From contig NMRB01000879.1 in assembly GCA_002633025.1 (NCBI GenBank), positions 29,989-93,988 of the forward strand: a stretch of 64,000 bases of DNA, given 5' to 3'. The stretch is from Notospermus geniculatus (Eukaryota; Nemertea; Pilidiophora; Heteronemertea; Lineidae). The position numbers and the translations under genes were made by a program. Positions 19,907-31,997 of the stretch are shown here, one piece after another (the stretch's first letter is position 1; every line of letters starts with the position of its first letter). The notes beneath the pieces were generated by a model. It did no database searches. It was not told the origin of the DNA and saw only the letters and a program-made list of their open reading frames with translations.

Positions 19907-20418
19907 GCCGATAGGCAGGTGAATGATATGCTTGCCATGGGAGTAATAGAGCCGTCAACCAGTCCCTGGAATAGTGGCATCGTACTAGTGGAAAAGAAAG
20001 ACAAAACGAAGAGGTTCTGCATTGACTTTCGTCGCCTGAATTCAGTGACGAAACCTGCTCACACTGGTTATGTGCAGAGAATAGATATGCAACTCGATAG
20101 TTTACAGGGGTCCAAGTGGTTTTCTACATTAGATGTCACCAGCGCATACTGGAATATTGAAATGGACGATGGGTCAAAGGAAAAGACAGCCTTTTCCACG
20201 CGGTTAGGTCATTTTCAATTTAGAAGGCTTCCGTTCGGATTAGTAGGGTCGGGGTACACGTATACCCGATTTATGCAACATATTATGATGGGACTTGAAT
20301 TTTCTGCATGTTTGATATACCTTGATGACGTAATTACTGTTGGTCGCAGTTTTGATGAAGCGTTAGAAAACCTGGAGAAAGTGTTCGGACGTCTTCACGA
20401 CGCAGGTGTCAAACTAAG
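19907..20418 (+). pseudogene. pol: Reverse transcriptase segment, first unit of a 512-bp tandem duplication
   Basis: Encodes VNDMLAMGVIEPSTSPWNSG, FCIDFRRLNSVT, the first catalytic Asp in STLDVTSAYW, RRLPFGLVGSGYTYTRFM and the YLDD box. At 20419 the sequence returns to GCCGATAGGCAGGTGAATG and repeats. The unit length is 512, not a multiple of three, so the duplication breaks the polyprotein. Confidence 0.85.
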
Positions 20419-21268
20419 GCCGATAGGCAGGTGAATGATATGCTTGCCATGGGAGTAATAGAGCCGTCAACCAGTCCCTGGAATAGTGGCATCGTACTAG
20501 TGGAAAAGGAAGACAAAATGAAGAGGTTCTGCATTGACTTTCGTCGCCTGAATTCAGTGACGAAACCTGCTCACACTGGTTATGTGCAGAGAATAGATAT
20601 GCAACTCGATAGTTTACAGGGGTCCAAGTGGTTTTCTACATTAGATGTCACCAGTGCATACTGGAATATTGAAATGGACGATGGGTCAAAGGAAAAGACA
20701 GCCTTTTCCACGCGTTTAGGTCATTTTCAATTTAGAAGGCTTCCGTTCGGATTAGTAGGGTCGGGGTACACGTATACTCGATTCATGCAACATATTATGA
20801 TGGGACTTGAATTTTCGGCATGTTTGATATACCTTGATGACGTAATTACTGTTGGTCGCAGTTTTGATGAAGCGTTAGAAAATCTGGAGAAAGTGTTCGG
20901 ACGTCTTCACGACGCAGGTGTCAAACTCAAACCCAGGAAGTGTTTCCTGTTCCAAAAAGAAACTGACTTTTTGGGGTATCGGGTATCCGAGAACGGCATC
21001 ATGACGTCACCTGATAAAGTTGAGGCCATTAAGCTTTGGCCGCGTCCAGAAAATGTGTCTGACGTGAGGTCATATCTTGGGTTGGTGGCTTACTATAAGA
21101 ATTTTATACCGAACTTCGCAGACAAGGCGAAGCCTCTGTATCAATTAACGGAAAAGAATAGGATCTTCGAATGGACTGAAGCCGCAGAGGACAGTTTCAA
21201 TGAACTAAAGCAATGCTTGATATCCGCACCAATACTGGCCTATCCAAAAGTCGAACGGACGGTTTATC
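20419..21268 (+). pseudogene. pol: Reverse transcriptase, second unit and thumb/connection
   Basis: Repeats the palm motifs (LDVTSAYW, YLDD) with very few changes, and continues into KPRKCFLFQKETDFLGYRVS, the thumb RSYLGLVAYYKNFIPNFA and the start of RNase H. The frame fails at about 21268, where one extra base gives RH then TGA. The B-box reads FGLVGSGYTYTRFM instead of the usual FGL.NAPATFQR.M in both units. Confidence 0.85.
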
Positions 21269-23365
21269 TTAGACACTGACTGTTCAGGATACGCTATGGG
21301 GGCGTTGTGTCGCAAATGCAGAATTGTCTAGAAAAAGTGATCGCGTACGGGAGTAAAACACTCAACAAGGCAGAGAAAAACTATTGCGTCACAAGACGGG
21401 AATTACTGGCGGTAGTGACGTTTGTCAAGAAGTTCCGACATTATCTATCGGGAAAAAGATTTACAATACGAACGGATCATAGTAGCCTCCAATGGCTTAT
21501 GAACTTTAAGGAGCCGGAGGGACAGTTGGCCAGGTGGATAGAGTACCTGAGTGCGTTCGATTTCGAGATTATACACAGGCCTGGAAAGGATCATGGAGCG
21601 GCAGACGCACTCTCTAGGATACCGTGTAAATTTTGTGACAAGTGGGGGTTTGGAAACGGCTCATTGCGTAAAGGTGGTGAGCGAGAAGCAGACTCTGGGG
21701 ACAGCCGAGCGAAGGCCATTGAAAGATACCGCTACGCAAACCGAACATTCCGGCCCGTTAGAGGACGCAGCGCCTCCGAGAGTGAAATGGATCCCGAAAA
21801 GCTGGTACGAGAAGAATAAACCAATCAGAAAACAACGTAAAGACAAACAACGTGCGCGGGCCATCATTATTGGAAACGACCCCGCATGGTCAGATACGGA
21901 AAATGCCCTTGCCCAACATCAAGACCCTGAGCTGAAATGGATCATTACTCTGAAAGAAACCGAATCAGAACGACCGTCGTGGGAAAGTGTGGCGCTGCAA
22001 GACGAAGCTGACAAGCATTACTGGTCAATGTGGGACCAACTCGAATTCAGAAATAACGTGCTCTGCCGGAGGTACGAGTCAGAAGACGGGAGAACGGTGT
22101 CCTTTAAGGCAATACTGCCACGGAAATTCCATGAAGAAGCTTTCAACCAGTTACACAGCGTGCGAACGGCTGCCCACCTCGGGTCTTTGAAAACTTACGA
22201 CAAAATGCGACGTCGGTTTTACTACAAGAACCTCAAACGGATTGTGTACAAGATGTGTGAAAGATGTGATAAATGTGCGTCGCGCAAGTCCCCGCCTCAT
22301 CGTCAGAGAAGCGCCTTGCAGACCTATCTCGTCGGATTACCTTTAGAAAGAGTATCGGCCGATATTCTTGGTCCTCTACCCATCACGGCTAGACGGAACA
22401 AATACATACTGCTAGTTGGAGATCAATTCACGAAATGGATTGAAGCCTACCCCCTGCCGAATCAAGAGGCAATTGCGAAGAAAATAGTGTCCGAATTCGT
22501 GTGCCGATACGGAGCTTTTCGTCAATTTCACACTGACAAGGGATCAAATTTCGAATCGAAAATAGTGAAAGAAGTTTGTGAGATTCTTGGAATTCAAAAA
22601 ACGAGCACGACCCCATACCACCCTCAATCCGATGGGATGATTGAAAGGCAGAACCGGACCCTATTAGCATCATTGGCAATGATGGTAAAAAGAAACCAAA
22701 AAGATTGGGATGAGCAGTTGCCTTTCGCCATGCTAGCCTACCGGACGGCGGTACACGAGACCACGAAGCAAACCCCATACTTCATGTGTTTCGGGCATGA
22801 AGTAAACTTACCTATTGACGTCATGTTTGGGTCCCCCGATTTGACTGAGATCGATGATCAGGGCATTGAACCTGAAGACAACGCATCAGAATATGCCGCA
22901 GATTTACGACAGAAATTCGAAGATGCATTTCATAGGGCACGAGAGAATATACGAGGACAACATAAGCGGCAGAAGAGGTCATACGATCAGCGAGCACACG
23001 GCGGTTCTCTCAACGTAGGAGACTTTGTGTGGTTATATAATCCCCGGAGAAAAAAAGGAATCACGACAAAGCCTGCGTGTAATTGGACTGGGCCCTTCAT
23101 GATCGTGAAGCGGCTTTCAGACACTGTATTTCGTATTCAGAAAAATAAAATATCAAAACCAAAAGTCGTGCACTACGACAGACTTAAGTTGTATCGCGGG
23201 ACGAACGTGAAATCGTGGGAAGTCGCAACCATGATTCCAGAGATGACCGACGTAATCTCGGAGAACGAAAATGGTAGTGACGATCAGAACGCTGAGCTGG
23301 GGTCCACACCGAATGAAAGACCGAGACGCGAGACGAAGCGACCGCAGAGACTTATCGAAACATAA
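21269..23365 (+). pseudogene. pol: RNase H and integrase, copy 2, with three 1-bp frameshifts
   Basis: It aligns along its length with the intact frame at 11288-13379. Differences that break the frame: one extra A near 21268, one G too few in the G-run at 21296-21300, and one extra base near 21650 (GGGGGTTTGG against GGGGATTG). From about 21660 the integrase is open to TAA at 23363-23365, with the HHCC segment and D, D-35-E triad kept and a two-codon deletion near 22470. It could not give a full polyprotein. Confidence 0.85.
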
Positions 23366-23427
23366 GACAAAGTTAATGAGTTACGATGTTGTCGATATAA
23401 CTTTAAACGTTCTTTGTTTTTTTAAGG

Positions 23428-24630
23428 ATGCCGTTCGCCCGACGTCAATTGATCAATTGTCCGAAGTGCCCCCAGAAGTTTAAAAACAAAGATTCGCTCC
23501 GAGTACACAAGAGCCGGTGTAGAGGAAATGCCAGAGAAGAGCTGTGCCCTTATCGCTGTGGAAAGACGTTCGCAAATTCCAAGCTGGCCTTGCATCACGC
23601 GATGAGCGAATGTAGAATCGTGAGTTTGCCGAAAGACAAAACGTTGAAGATAAAGAAGAAAGAGAGTAGTGCGGCAGAAATGTCGATAACACAAAGAAAT
23701 TTGCTCAAAGACGTTTTTGGTGACGATGTTTTCTCCGATGAGGACACTGCTACCCCTACCAGAGACGAGCCAGGAGATAAATTTAGTTATTTAAATAGGA
23801 TATCAGACATTAGTGAGGATGAGGATTCCCTGGACTCATTTCGTGTGCCAAACTTCAGCAATGGTGAAGAAGTGGCTGCGATCTTGGCGAAGAACGATTA
23901 CGGACTAGGGATATACGAACCAGAAGATACACCAACGATAAAGAGTGACGAGAAAATGGAAGTAACGATGAAAGATAGTAAGGATGTGAAAGGAACAGTG
24001 AAGAACAATGAGAGTGTAGAAACGGCAATGAAGAATGATGTAGATGTAGAAATGGTGGTAGAAGAAGAAAAGAGTGCAGAAATAAGAGTGAAGGACAATA
24101 AGAGTGCGGAAATAAGAGTAAAGGACAATAAGAGTGCAGAAATAAGAGTGAAGGACAATAAGAGTGCTGATATGAGAGAGAGGAACAAGAATGAAGAAAG
24201 GAATGTAGGAAATGAGAACGGGAAGGTGAAAGAAGGTGATGAAGAAGAAGAAATGAAGACGGAAGAAAGTGGTATGGATAAGAAGCACGAGTGCGGGAGT
24301 GGGAGGAAACTAGCTAAATGTATAGAATTGAAGAAGGTGAAGTTTGCGGACACATGTTCGGTAAAGGCAATTGGTTCGGAGGAATACGTGCCGTTCAAAC
24401 TGATTCCCCTTGATAATGCGACGGCAAAACCTGTGGACCCACGTCTCGCAAGGAGAAACTGCCGTGGTTCGATTTACTTCACGGAGCCTAAGGAACCACC
24501 CACTAAGTCCCTGGACGAAATGATTCCGTGGGAATTCGTCAAAGTTGAGTCTACTGTCAAGCCGGACGGAACGATAGTGACGGTGACAAGAACGTGGAGA
24601 TACGGTCGCGGCCGATCAGGATGCGAGTAA
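23428..24630 (+). CDS. Third ORF of the gypsy family, copy 2
   Basis: 400 codons from MPFARRQL to TAA, intact although pol in this copy is broken. The two N-terminal C2HC fingers and conserved C-terminus are the same as copy 1 with scattered replacements. The KSAEIRVKDN repeat has three full units instead of five. The T-rich AG tract before the start is kept. The open frame suggests recent decay of pol, or selection on this ORF. The function is unknown. Confidence 0.8.
   Translation: MPFARRQLINCPKCPQKFKNKDSLRVHKSRCRGNAREELCPYRCGKTFANSKLALHHAMSECRIVSLPKDKTLKIKKKESSAAEMSITQRNLLKDVFGDDVFSDEDTATPTRDEPGDKFSYLNRISDISEDEDSLDSFRVPNFSNGEEVAAILAKNDYGLGIYEPEDTPTIKSDEKMEVTMKDSKDVKGTVKNNESVETAMKNDVDVEMVVEEEKSAEIRVKDNKSAEIRVKDNKSAEIRVKDNKSADMRERNKNEERNVGNENGKVKEGDEEEEMKTEESGMDKKHECGSGRKLAKCIELKKVKFADTCSVKAIGSEEYVPFKLIPLDNATAKPVDPRLARRNCRGSIYFTEPKEPPTKSLDEMIPWEFVKVESTVKPDGTIVTVTRTWRYGRGRSGCE
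24070..24189 (+). repeat. 30-bp coding tandem repeat in the third ORF, copy 2
   Basis: Three near-identical units plus one diverged unit, in the same register as 14085-14264. Confidence 0.9.
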
Positions 24631-26801
24631 GGGAAGAGGAACGATTTAGAGTAGTCGGAGCTACGTGCTATGGGAAGTTCGGGAAAATGTGGTTGTCGAT
24701 TGCAGTGAAAATCGTTAATATAAAAAAAAAATGATTCGGAGTTAAATTCTATAAAATGTTGAAACGTTCTGACGTTAGTGTTAAAGTTTCAGTGTTCTTC
24801 TAATTCAGTTCGTGAATTGGATTACCTCTCAGATTTGCGGTTCGTTAGAGCGATGGTGAAAGTGGTGTTGATCGTGGTGACGTTTTAATGAGATGGGTTA
24901 TCTTCTTGATATGGAGTCGTTTCAATGTGTAAACGTTTTGTGTTTTTAACGGTTGTGATTGTTATGGAACGAATTCGAAATAATGGAGACGCGGAACGAT
25001 ATCCGGCCGTGCATCAGTGTTCGAGCATTCATGTAATATAGTTTAACCTGTTCAGGAGTTTCTTAGTTAAACGTGGCCATGATTCTTCACAACATAATGA
25101 AAATGACGGTACAGCATACGGCTGTACAAACCTACCAATATTTTCGTGTGTTCACCCGATAATCTTATTCAGCATTTGATGTCAAATCACTCAGGAACGG
25201 AAAAGGACGATGGAACACTGCCCGACCCGCGAAGAGAATGATAGAGAAGCGCCACCTACCTGTGATCTTCCTAAACTTTCAGATCAGCAATACTGATAAA
25301 CTGGCCTGCGGGCAAAATAATTTCAAATTCGAACGTGACGTTGAATTTTGGTCGGGGGCTTTGTAGAGATTTTGCCCTTTTTTTCAAAGTGTGGGGAACC
25401 CCCCCCCTTTTTACCCTCTTAAGCCCATGCCACAGACTCGTTCCTGAAATAGATTCCTTGATTTAGACTTACCTCTATCTTATGTGACTTAGTAAATAGG
25501 ACTCTTAACAGTATCATCATTCACAGTGAAACTCGTTTAAATTACCTCCGTAAATGCTATGGATAGAATATCGTTGTCCATACCGTTGTCATTGACGGCC
25601 CGCCTCCGTGTGTACTGCAAAGCCTTGTACAATGCATTTATACATGCGATATCGTTTGTTTACGTTATGACGCCACTGCACTGTGTGTGCGTCATGTATT
25701 GTAATGTGTTGCTATGTGTCACGCACATCGATTCCCGTTCCGATTCAGAGTCCCGCCCAACTTTTCAAAACTTTAGTACTCATAAACCGCACATACGAAT
25801 TTTATACGACTTTGACATCAGGTCCATTGATATTTGAAGTTATTAAGAAAATTTGGTTTATCATTCGACTATGCAGAGATCATGGTTTTTGAAGCGAGTT
25901 TTGACACATGTTTTTTTGTCCGACAGCCCGCCCGGCGGTAGCGATCTACGATTTATATCAGGGCCTACCTACGTGGTTCCGGCGCTGATTATAAAACTAT
26001 TATACATAGAATCTCCTTTTAACTCACCCCTAAAAATGTTTGTAGATCAAACTTTCATTTACCATTGAATCTGTAAAGCGACTCTAACTTGCCTTTGTGT
26101 AATTTGCCATTGTTTTCTGCTTTCTCGCCGCGGCATAGCCGCCTCGTGTCTTTGCGTCGCGTGACGCACCTCGACTTGAGATAGCACATGGTTACCGTAT
26201 GGTGTTAAAAATTGGTTTGTTCGATAGGTTTTTGTCATACGTTTCCCACCAAACTTCAGCATATAATAGAAGACTATCTTGCCTTGTAATTCCATGTGCG
26301 ATTTGTCTCGACTCCGTATATCTGTAGGCGAAATCATTGTTAGAAGTCGGAATTCGGGTCCCGGTTTCGGGAAAATTTTCGTCGAGTAAGAATTTCAACC
26401 AATCGGAGCCTTGGTTTGTTCAGTTACGGCGCTGCTGATTGGTCGGCGGTTTGCCGGTTTGGGTATAAATAGAGGCATGAGCGCGTTATTTGATCATCAT
26501 TTGATCTTATGACATCATAAGGTACTGGTCTCAATAGATGGACCGTGGCCCCGGCCTAGGGTGTATAGAGTGTGACCTAGTTGATAGCGCACGTGTAGAG
26601 CATGAGTATGGTGGTCCGTCTGGGATACATTACGAGCTATTATTGAATCATCCGTCCACGTACATACATGTGATTGTATTGTTTATATTACTTGAATTAT
26701 TAAAAGTTCACAACATTGTTATACATTGTTTCCGTGTTGATCGTATACGAACCCTACTCTTGTAGCTTTGCCCGAATGCGCGGTCATTCAAAAACGCTAC
26801 A
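24631..26801 (+). mobile_element. 3' untranslated region and LTR of the gypsy family, copy 2
   Basis: Matches 14706-16959, with a deletion of about 100 bases relative to copy 1 near 25485 and smaller indels. The TATA box is at 26464-26471. The LTR ends CTACA at 26801. It is followed by TGGT and then a deletion that removes the rest of the primer-binding site. Confidence 0.7.
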
Positions 26802-26849
26802 ATTGGTACAGGATACAATTTAATAAGTCTAGAAAATAATAAAATAAGA

Positions 26850-27145
26850 ATGGCAAAACCGGCACCGCTCGAGCAAATAGTTAGACCCGCAAGTGAAGAA
26901 CCTCTGATTCACGAGGACGAGGACGAATGAACGAAACTGGAAATCAGTCGCAATCGGTAGACCTACCCTACATAGATGATCTAATCATTGTTTCATATAC
27001 GAACAACGACGGATCTCATAACGGTGAAAACGAAACGTCTAACTTAGTGGATATTTTGCACGAAATTACGATAACTATATCCGATAACAAGTCATCGGCC
27101 ACACCCGATTATAACGTTGAGTTGCTAAAGAACGGTGGTTTTTAA
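26850..27145 (+). CDS. Leader ORFs 1 and 2, copy 2
   Basis: ORF 1 (26850-26930) and ORF 2 (26927-27145) keep the lengths and the ATGA overlap of copy 1. The leader is otherwise shortened by the primer-site deletion. Confidence 0.4.
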
Positions 27146-27194
27146 TACATATCTAAAATACGAACAGTAAGGATTAGCCTCAAAAAGACGAAAA

Positions 27195-27416
27195 ATGGCT
27201 GAAGAATCACCAACGCGAGATGGGGAGCAGAGTGTTGATGAGGAGATTGTTTTTAACCCCCGCGGGCAGATCGAAGACGAAGACGACACGCCCAGGCGAC
27301 CCTTCGACAGAGGAGATGGTGCAGCCAGAGGCGGCGGTAAGTGGGACAAACCCGTAAAAGTAGACAGTTTTTCGGGAGAACAACTGCAATCATGGACGGT
27401 GTGGAGGAGAATGTTC
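27195..27416 (+). pseudogene. gag: gag N-terminal stub, copy 2
   Basis: Begins MAEESPTRDGEQ and follows copy 1 to WTVWRRMF, then joins unrelated DNA at about 27416. This is the same spot where copy 1 gag loses its frame, so the two breaks may share a cause. Confidence 0.75.
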
Positions 27417-27419
27417 ATT

Positions 27420-28205
27420 TTGTTTTCGATTCAAACAACTAGGCCTACAAACAACTGAGGCATCAAAATCACCTACCGTACCTCTGTTAGTCATTGACGG
27501 ATAGCAGCTTGATTGGTTTCAAAACCGAGGGAAACAAAGCGAATAGTCCATGTCTCGGCCTACTTACTACTGCAGGCCTACTGTATGCAGGCTGACTGAC
27601 GACGTCGTCAATATCAAAACACGACACGACGTTATGACGTCATCACCAGTGGTGTTGACGCTGTGCATCTAGGATACGCCAGCCGATTCACCTTAGCAAC
27701 GGAGGTACACAGAGGATTGTGAACTAGACGGGGGACGTAAGATATGGAATGCTCCCTGATAGAGACACCAGTTTTCAACCTCGAATCCAGGCCGACACTG
27801 GATAAGTGCTGTGTATTTTGTAGCTGTATTGTTTATTCAATTGTCTGAGAACGCGGTTTATTCCGCTATTCCGCGGAGTAAGCCTATTTGTGGCCCGGCG
27901 AGTGCGTCTGACAGAACGGCATGGATGACGTCGCGGAATGGAAGTCACATGACACACAGTGTTGTGACGCCGTCACGTCATGCTGACGGGAGGACCATGG
28001 CGGAGTTTTGGAAAAGTCATTTGCACTTTCTTGGAACTTTGCCGGTCCCGTACGCGTCTGTGTGTACATTACACGCTATACTTCTTGTATGTTCGTGAAC
28101 TATAGGCAATTGTGAATATGACGGTGATGTGCATGTGGGATGCATACACTTAGTTTACTTGCAATCCGTGTTTGAGTAAAAAATACCCTGGAAAAACTTT
28201 GTAAA
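27420..28205. other. Non-coding stretch, nothing assigned
   Basis: It contains GACGTC- and GTGACGTC-rich words and a GGAATAAGCC/CGCGG region, with no supported exon. Some of it resembles the GACGTCA-rich MITE interiors at 5.2-5.9 kb. Confidence 0.4.
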
Positions 28206-28209
28206 CATA

Positions 28210-28433
28210 CGGGAGAATCCAACTTACCTCGACGCGAGTCCATGTCATAAAAATTTTCTAAGTTCTAATAATACCATAATATAGAGAGGTAGCTTAATGG
28301 TAAATGGAACAGCTTGTATTATACCTAAGCTGTTCCATCTACCATTATGCTACCCCTACTATATTGCGATATTTTTAGAACTTACAAAATTTTTATGACC
28401 TGGACTCGCGTCGAGGTAAGTTGGATTCTCCCG
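28210..28433. mobile_element. Foldback MITE, family F1, copy 2 (complete)
   Basis: Flanked by TA (28208-28209, 28434-28435). Perfect outer ends CGGGAGAATCCAACTTACC and GGTAAGTTGGATTCTCCCG define the family termini. It is 224 bp and nearly palindromic throughout. Confidence 0.85.
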
Positions 28434-28435
28434 TA

Positions 28436-28992
28436 GGTACACTTTCAACCGAACATGTCTATAGATGAATTTTCGTTGTCTTCATTTCGTAAAAATTTGG
28501 TAGTCTTGCTCTTCAAAATGTTCGAGATATCAAAGGGGTGGTATATTTTCGTGAATATTCACTTTTCCTTAAAACCTTTCAAACCAACATGCTTATTACA
28601 CCTCAAAGCATCACATCAACATTTGATGATCAATGACTGATAACTAATCAGCTAGTGAGTGTATAACAGCAATATTGCTGTTATACAGTAACGAGCTGAA
28701 GAACTGCCACGGGATAGTCTTTGGACAGTTACTATCTGACAGCAAACTTTTGACAGAAAGCCCTTATGTGGAGCAGCATCTTGGTGAACATGGTGAACAG
28801 TTTTTTTAAAAAATTGTGAAATTCGGGATGATTCTTTCCCTATCTTTAACACTGGATTCCGGCATTGGATTTTTCTCAAGAAAAGGTTTTCCGGTCCAAA
28901 TATCTAAGATATCAATGCACAAATTTTACATGCATAGTGCAAAACATCTTTAAATGACAACAAATACGATATCAGCTTTCATTGAATTACAC
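28436..28992. other. Non-coding stretch with a short hairpin
   Basis: No exon supported. TGTATAACAGCAATATTGCTGTTATACA (28661-28688) is a perfect palindrome. AT-rich sequence runs up to the assembly gap. Confidence 0.5.
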
Positions 28993-29492
28993 NNNNNNNN
29001 NNNNNNNNNNNNNNNNNNNNNNNNNNNNNNNNNNNNNNNNNNNNNNNNNNNNNNNNNNNNNNNNNNNNNNNNNNNNNNNNNNNNNNNNNNNNNNNNNNNN
29101 NNNNNNNNNNNNNNNNNNNNNNNNNNNNNNNNNNNNNNNNNNNNNNNNNNNNNNNNNNNNNNNNNNNNNNNNNNNNNNNNNNNNNNNNNNNNNNNNNNNN
29201 NNNNNNNNNNNNNNNNNNNNNNNNNNNNNNNNNNNNNNNNNNNNNNNNNNNNNNNNNNNNNNNNNNNNNNNNNNNNNNNNNNNNNNNNNNNNNNNNNNNN
29301 NNNNNNNNNNNNNNNNNNNNNNNNNNNNNNNNNNNNNNNNNNNNNNNNNNNNNNNNNNNNNNNNNNNNNNNNNNNNNNNNNNNNNNNNNNNNNNNNNNNN
29401 NNNNNNNNNNNNNNNNNNNNNNNNNNNNNNNNNNNNNNNNNNNNNNNNNNNNNNNNNNNNNNNNNNNNNNNNNNNNNNNNNNNNNNNNNNNN
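28993..29492. other. Assembly gap (500 N)
   Basis: A run of N, followed at once by 13 G. Reading frames drawn through it have no meaning. Confidence 0.95.
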
Positions 29493-29505
29493 GGGGGGGG
29501 GGGGG

Positions 29506-31048
29506 CAGAAGTCATGGACAATTGTCAGAAGGGAATGTGTCCTGATACCGTCCATGCAATGTAATGATGTGGCGATGAGACGATGGCCGAAGACAGGTGT
29601 AGGGTGTTTCGCGGCTCATACGGAATTGGTGCGTATGGTTTACAGCGCAATACAAAAAAAAGATGATTGCGAATGCGCCGCTCGATTAGTGCAGAAAAAC
29701 CATTGATTCTGCCAAGCCCGCATCACTTTCTGGCCTAAAAGTATGTTTAAAATACTCCCCACATAATACGTACCGGTAAACATTCCAAAAAGGTGTTGTT
29801 TGCCGTCAATGCGTAGTTTTTGAGGAGGCGTGAGAAAGGCCCTTGTTTCTTCGTTGACCGAACACATGTACACATTGCTACACTACACACTTGTATACAT
29901 ACGATGCGATCAACTCCAGTTGTAGTCACGAAACTCACGACTTCGAATACCGGTATTTGGGATATTCTACGTCGTGATTCAGGCCAGGCCTTTCTGTACG
30001 GGAAATCCGCACAGCTGAGAAGGGCGGAATCGGAATGTTTTCACTGCTTGTGAAGCTCTGGGAGCAGGACATCATTTAAAAAGTATCCTGTCGTGAACTT
30101 CCAATATTCTAGATGACATTCATACCGTTGACCAAAAAATCTGACCACTTTTAAGGTATTTAAAATCCGAAATTTGAAGGGCAGTAAAAACACGCCGCCA
30201 TATCCCTGTACCGGTACATCGTACTGTACATTGGTTTGTTGACTTCCGCAGCGAAAGGTCACATGGGAGTTGATGGTTCGAAAGGTCGCACTAATTTGCA
30301 TAATTAATATAATTATCGGATGTTTCTTCGTCACCAAAAGAATCAACTTTCGCCAATGCGCATGCGCAGAAGGCGTGTTTGAGCAATCGGAAACACTCGG
30401 CGATTTCCGATGACAGGAGAGGCCAACGCCGAAAGTGACGTCATCAAAACATTATGGCAGCCAAGTTCGGCGCAATGCAAGATCGCGTCGAGAAAAAAAG
30501 AAATTAAACCTATGTGTTCTGGTCAGATTACAATCAAAATAGTCCAGTCACCTACTGTTTAATATGAACATTACAAATATTTGGTGTTAAAAGCGATTTC
30601 CACTGTAGGTTTTCGAGATATTCACAATAAAAGTGCGGCGTGTTTGACTAATTGATATGCAAATTTTCGTTTACACTAGTCCCGTGTAGAATTGTATAGG
30701 TTGAATCCGGTCGTAGAATCATAACTATGATGTTATGTTCGGAGACCGGAGTTTTCGGTCTACTCCAGTTGGTACGGACGGACGTAGTTTGTCTCATTGC
30801 CGCTAGGTGGCTACACTATCAAGTAGCTGTGTGGAACTCTCCTGTGTTCAAATTGTGGCACAAAAAGGCATTTTTTTACCAAAAAGGGGGTAAAATTTCA
30901 AAAAAGAATCCGTCGAGGGGAATCTACAATATGATCCACACCTACTAAGTCATTGGTTTCCAACATTCAACGCATTTCCGAGACCACATCTTGAAACAAA
31001 ATCCACTTCCTTTTTCGCGGCCACAACGCCCATTATAGTATAGATTCA
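29506..31048. other. Non-coding stretch, nothing assigned
   Basis: AT-rich sequence with GTACCGG words. No exon with credible splice sites and no inverted pair of note were found. Confidence 0.4.
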
Positions 31049-31470
31049 CAATAAAACAGTAAAAAGTTCTTTGGCACTCCTTCAACAGCTAAAATTTTGA
31101 ACACAAATTTTCGAACAGTATGGTCCCTGTTCATGGTCACATGCAGAATGAATGTCAAAGCACACACACAAGTTAATAAATCAGTGATTCGTAAGCATTT
31201 GGTATATAAAATCCATTATCCCTATTGATTGTCTGTTTGTGACGCTTGATTTGTATTGCTGCATTGAATTTCCTTTTGATGTCATTTTCCTGCTTATTGT
31301 TCAGTATTTCAACGTTTTCCCACTCGATCTGATGTACAGGGTTTTCCAATAAATGTTCACGAACAGCTGACTTTTGGTCCTTCTTATGTTCTCCGATGCG
31401 CATGGGCAGTGGTCTATCAGTTTCACCAATGTATGTAGCGTTACAGGAGCATGTTATTTTGAATCAAGCG
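31049..31470 (-). pseudogene. Penelope-like element, GIY-YIG end, copy 1
   Basis: On the minus strand the frame reads KITCSCNATYIGETDRPLP, MRIGEHKKDQKSAVREHLLE and NPVHQIEW. This is the C-terminal GIY-YIG endonuclease of Penelope-like retroelements (YIGETGR..., R..EH), ending at the stop at 31173. The following 3' part to 31049 matches the 3' end of copy 2. The RT is missing: the copy is cut at about 31458-31470, where copy 2 starts in the opposite direction. Confidence 0.75.
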
Positions 31471-31479
31471 TACTATCCG

Positions 31480-31826
31480 CCAACACCTTCACAGTCCGGA
31501 AATGACTAAGACTAAATCTCCAATTCTCATAACCCTCCCGTACATAGGGAATACTTCACACAAAGTGAAACGACTGATCGAAAATCTGGCTGCTGCTGAC
31601 GTTTTTTTTCACCAAACAGGACACCCTGAAAACCTTTCTTCAAGCCAATGGGAGAAAACACGGCACGAAACGCTCAGAACCAAGGGGAGTAGTTTACAAA
31701 ATAACGTGCTCCTGTAACGCTACAAACATTGGTGAAACTGGTAGACCACTGCCCATGCGCATCGGAGAACATAAGAAGGACCAAAAGTCAGCTGTTCGTG
31801 AACATTTATTGGAAAACCCTGTACAT
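31480..31826 (+). pseudogene. Penelope-like element, RT end and GIY-YIG start, copy 2 (5' part)
   Basis: The frame from about 31502 gives KSPILITLPYIGNTSHKVKR, the end of the Penelope RT. After a frame change near 31690 come VYKITCSCNATNIGETGRPL and RIGEHKKDQKSAV. The copy is split at 31826 within NPVH by a 1.9-kb insertion and resumes at 33696. Confidence 0.75.
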
Positions 31827-31997
31827 CCTCAGCGCCCTCACACGACGAATAGTGTAATCGGGGTCTTTGTGCACTGGACGTCCACCTGTGCGGTCGTCCC
31901 TTGCTTTCCTCCTGTTCCCACGAGTTTTCGGGAATCTTTTTGGATTTATCGGTCTGATAATTGGCGTTTTGGTTTTTTTTCCGTGATCTCTGTGCTT

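Noticed and set aside
28950-29706. Long open frames across the N gap on both strands
   Set aside because: They consist almost wholly of unknown residues; only the gap makes them open.
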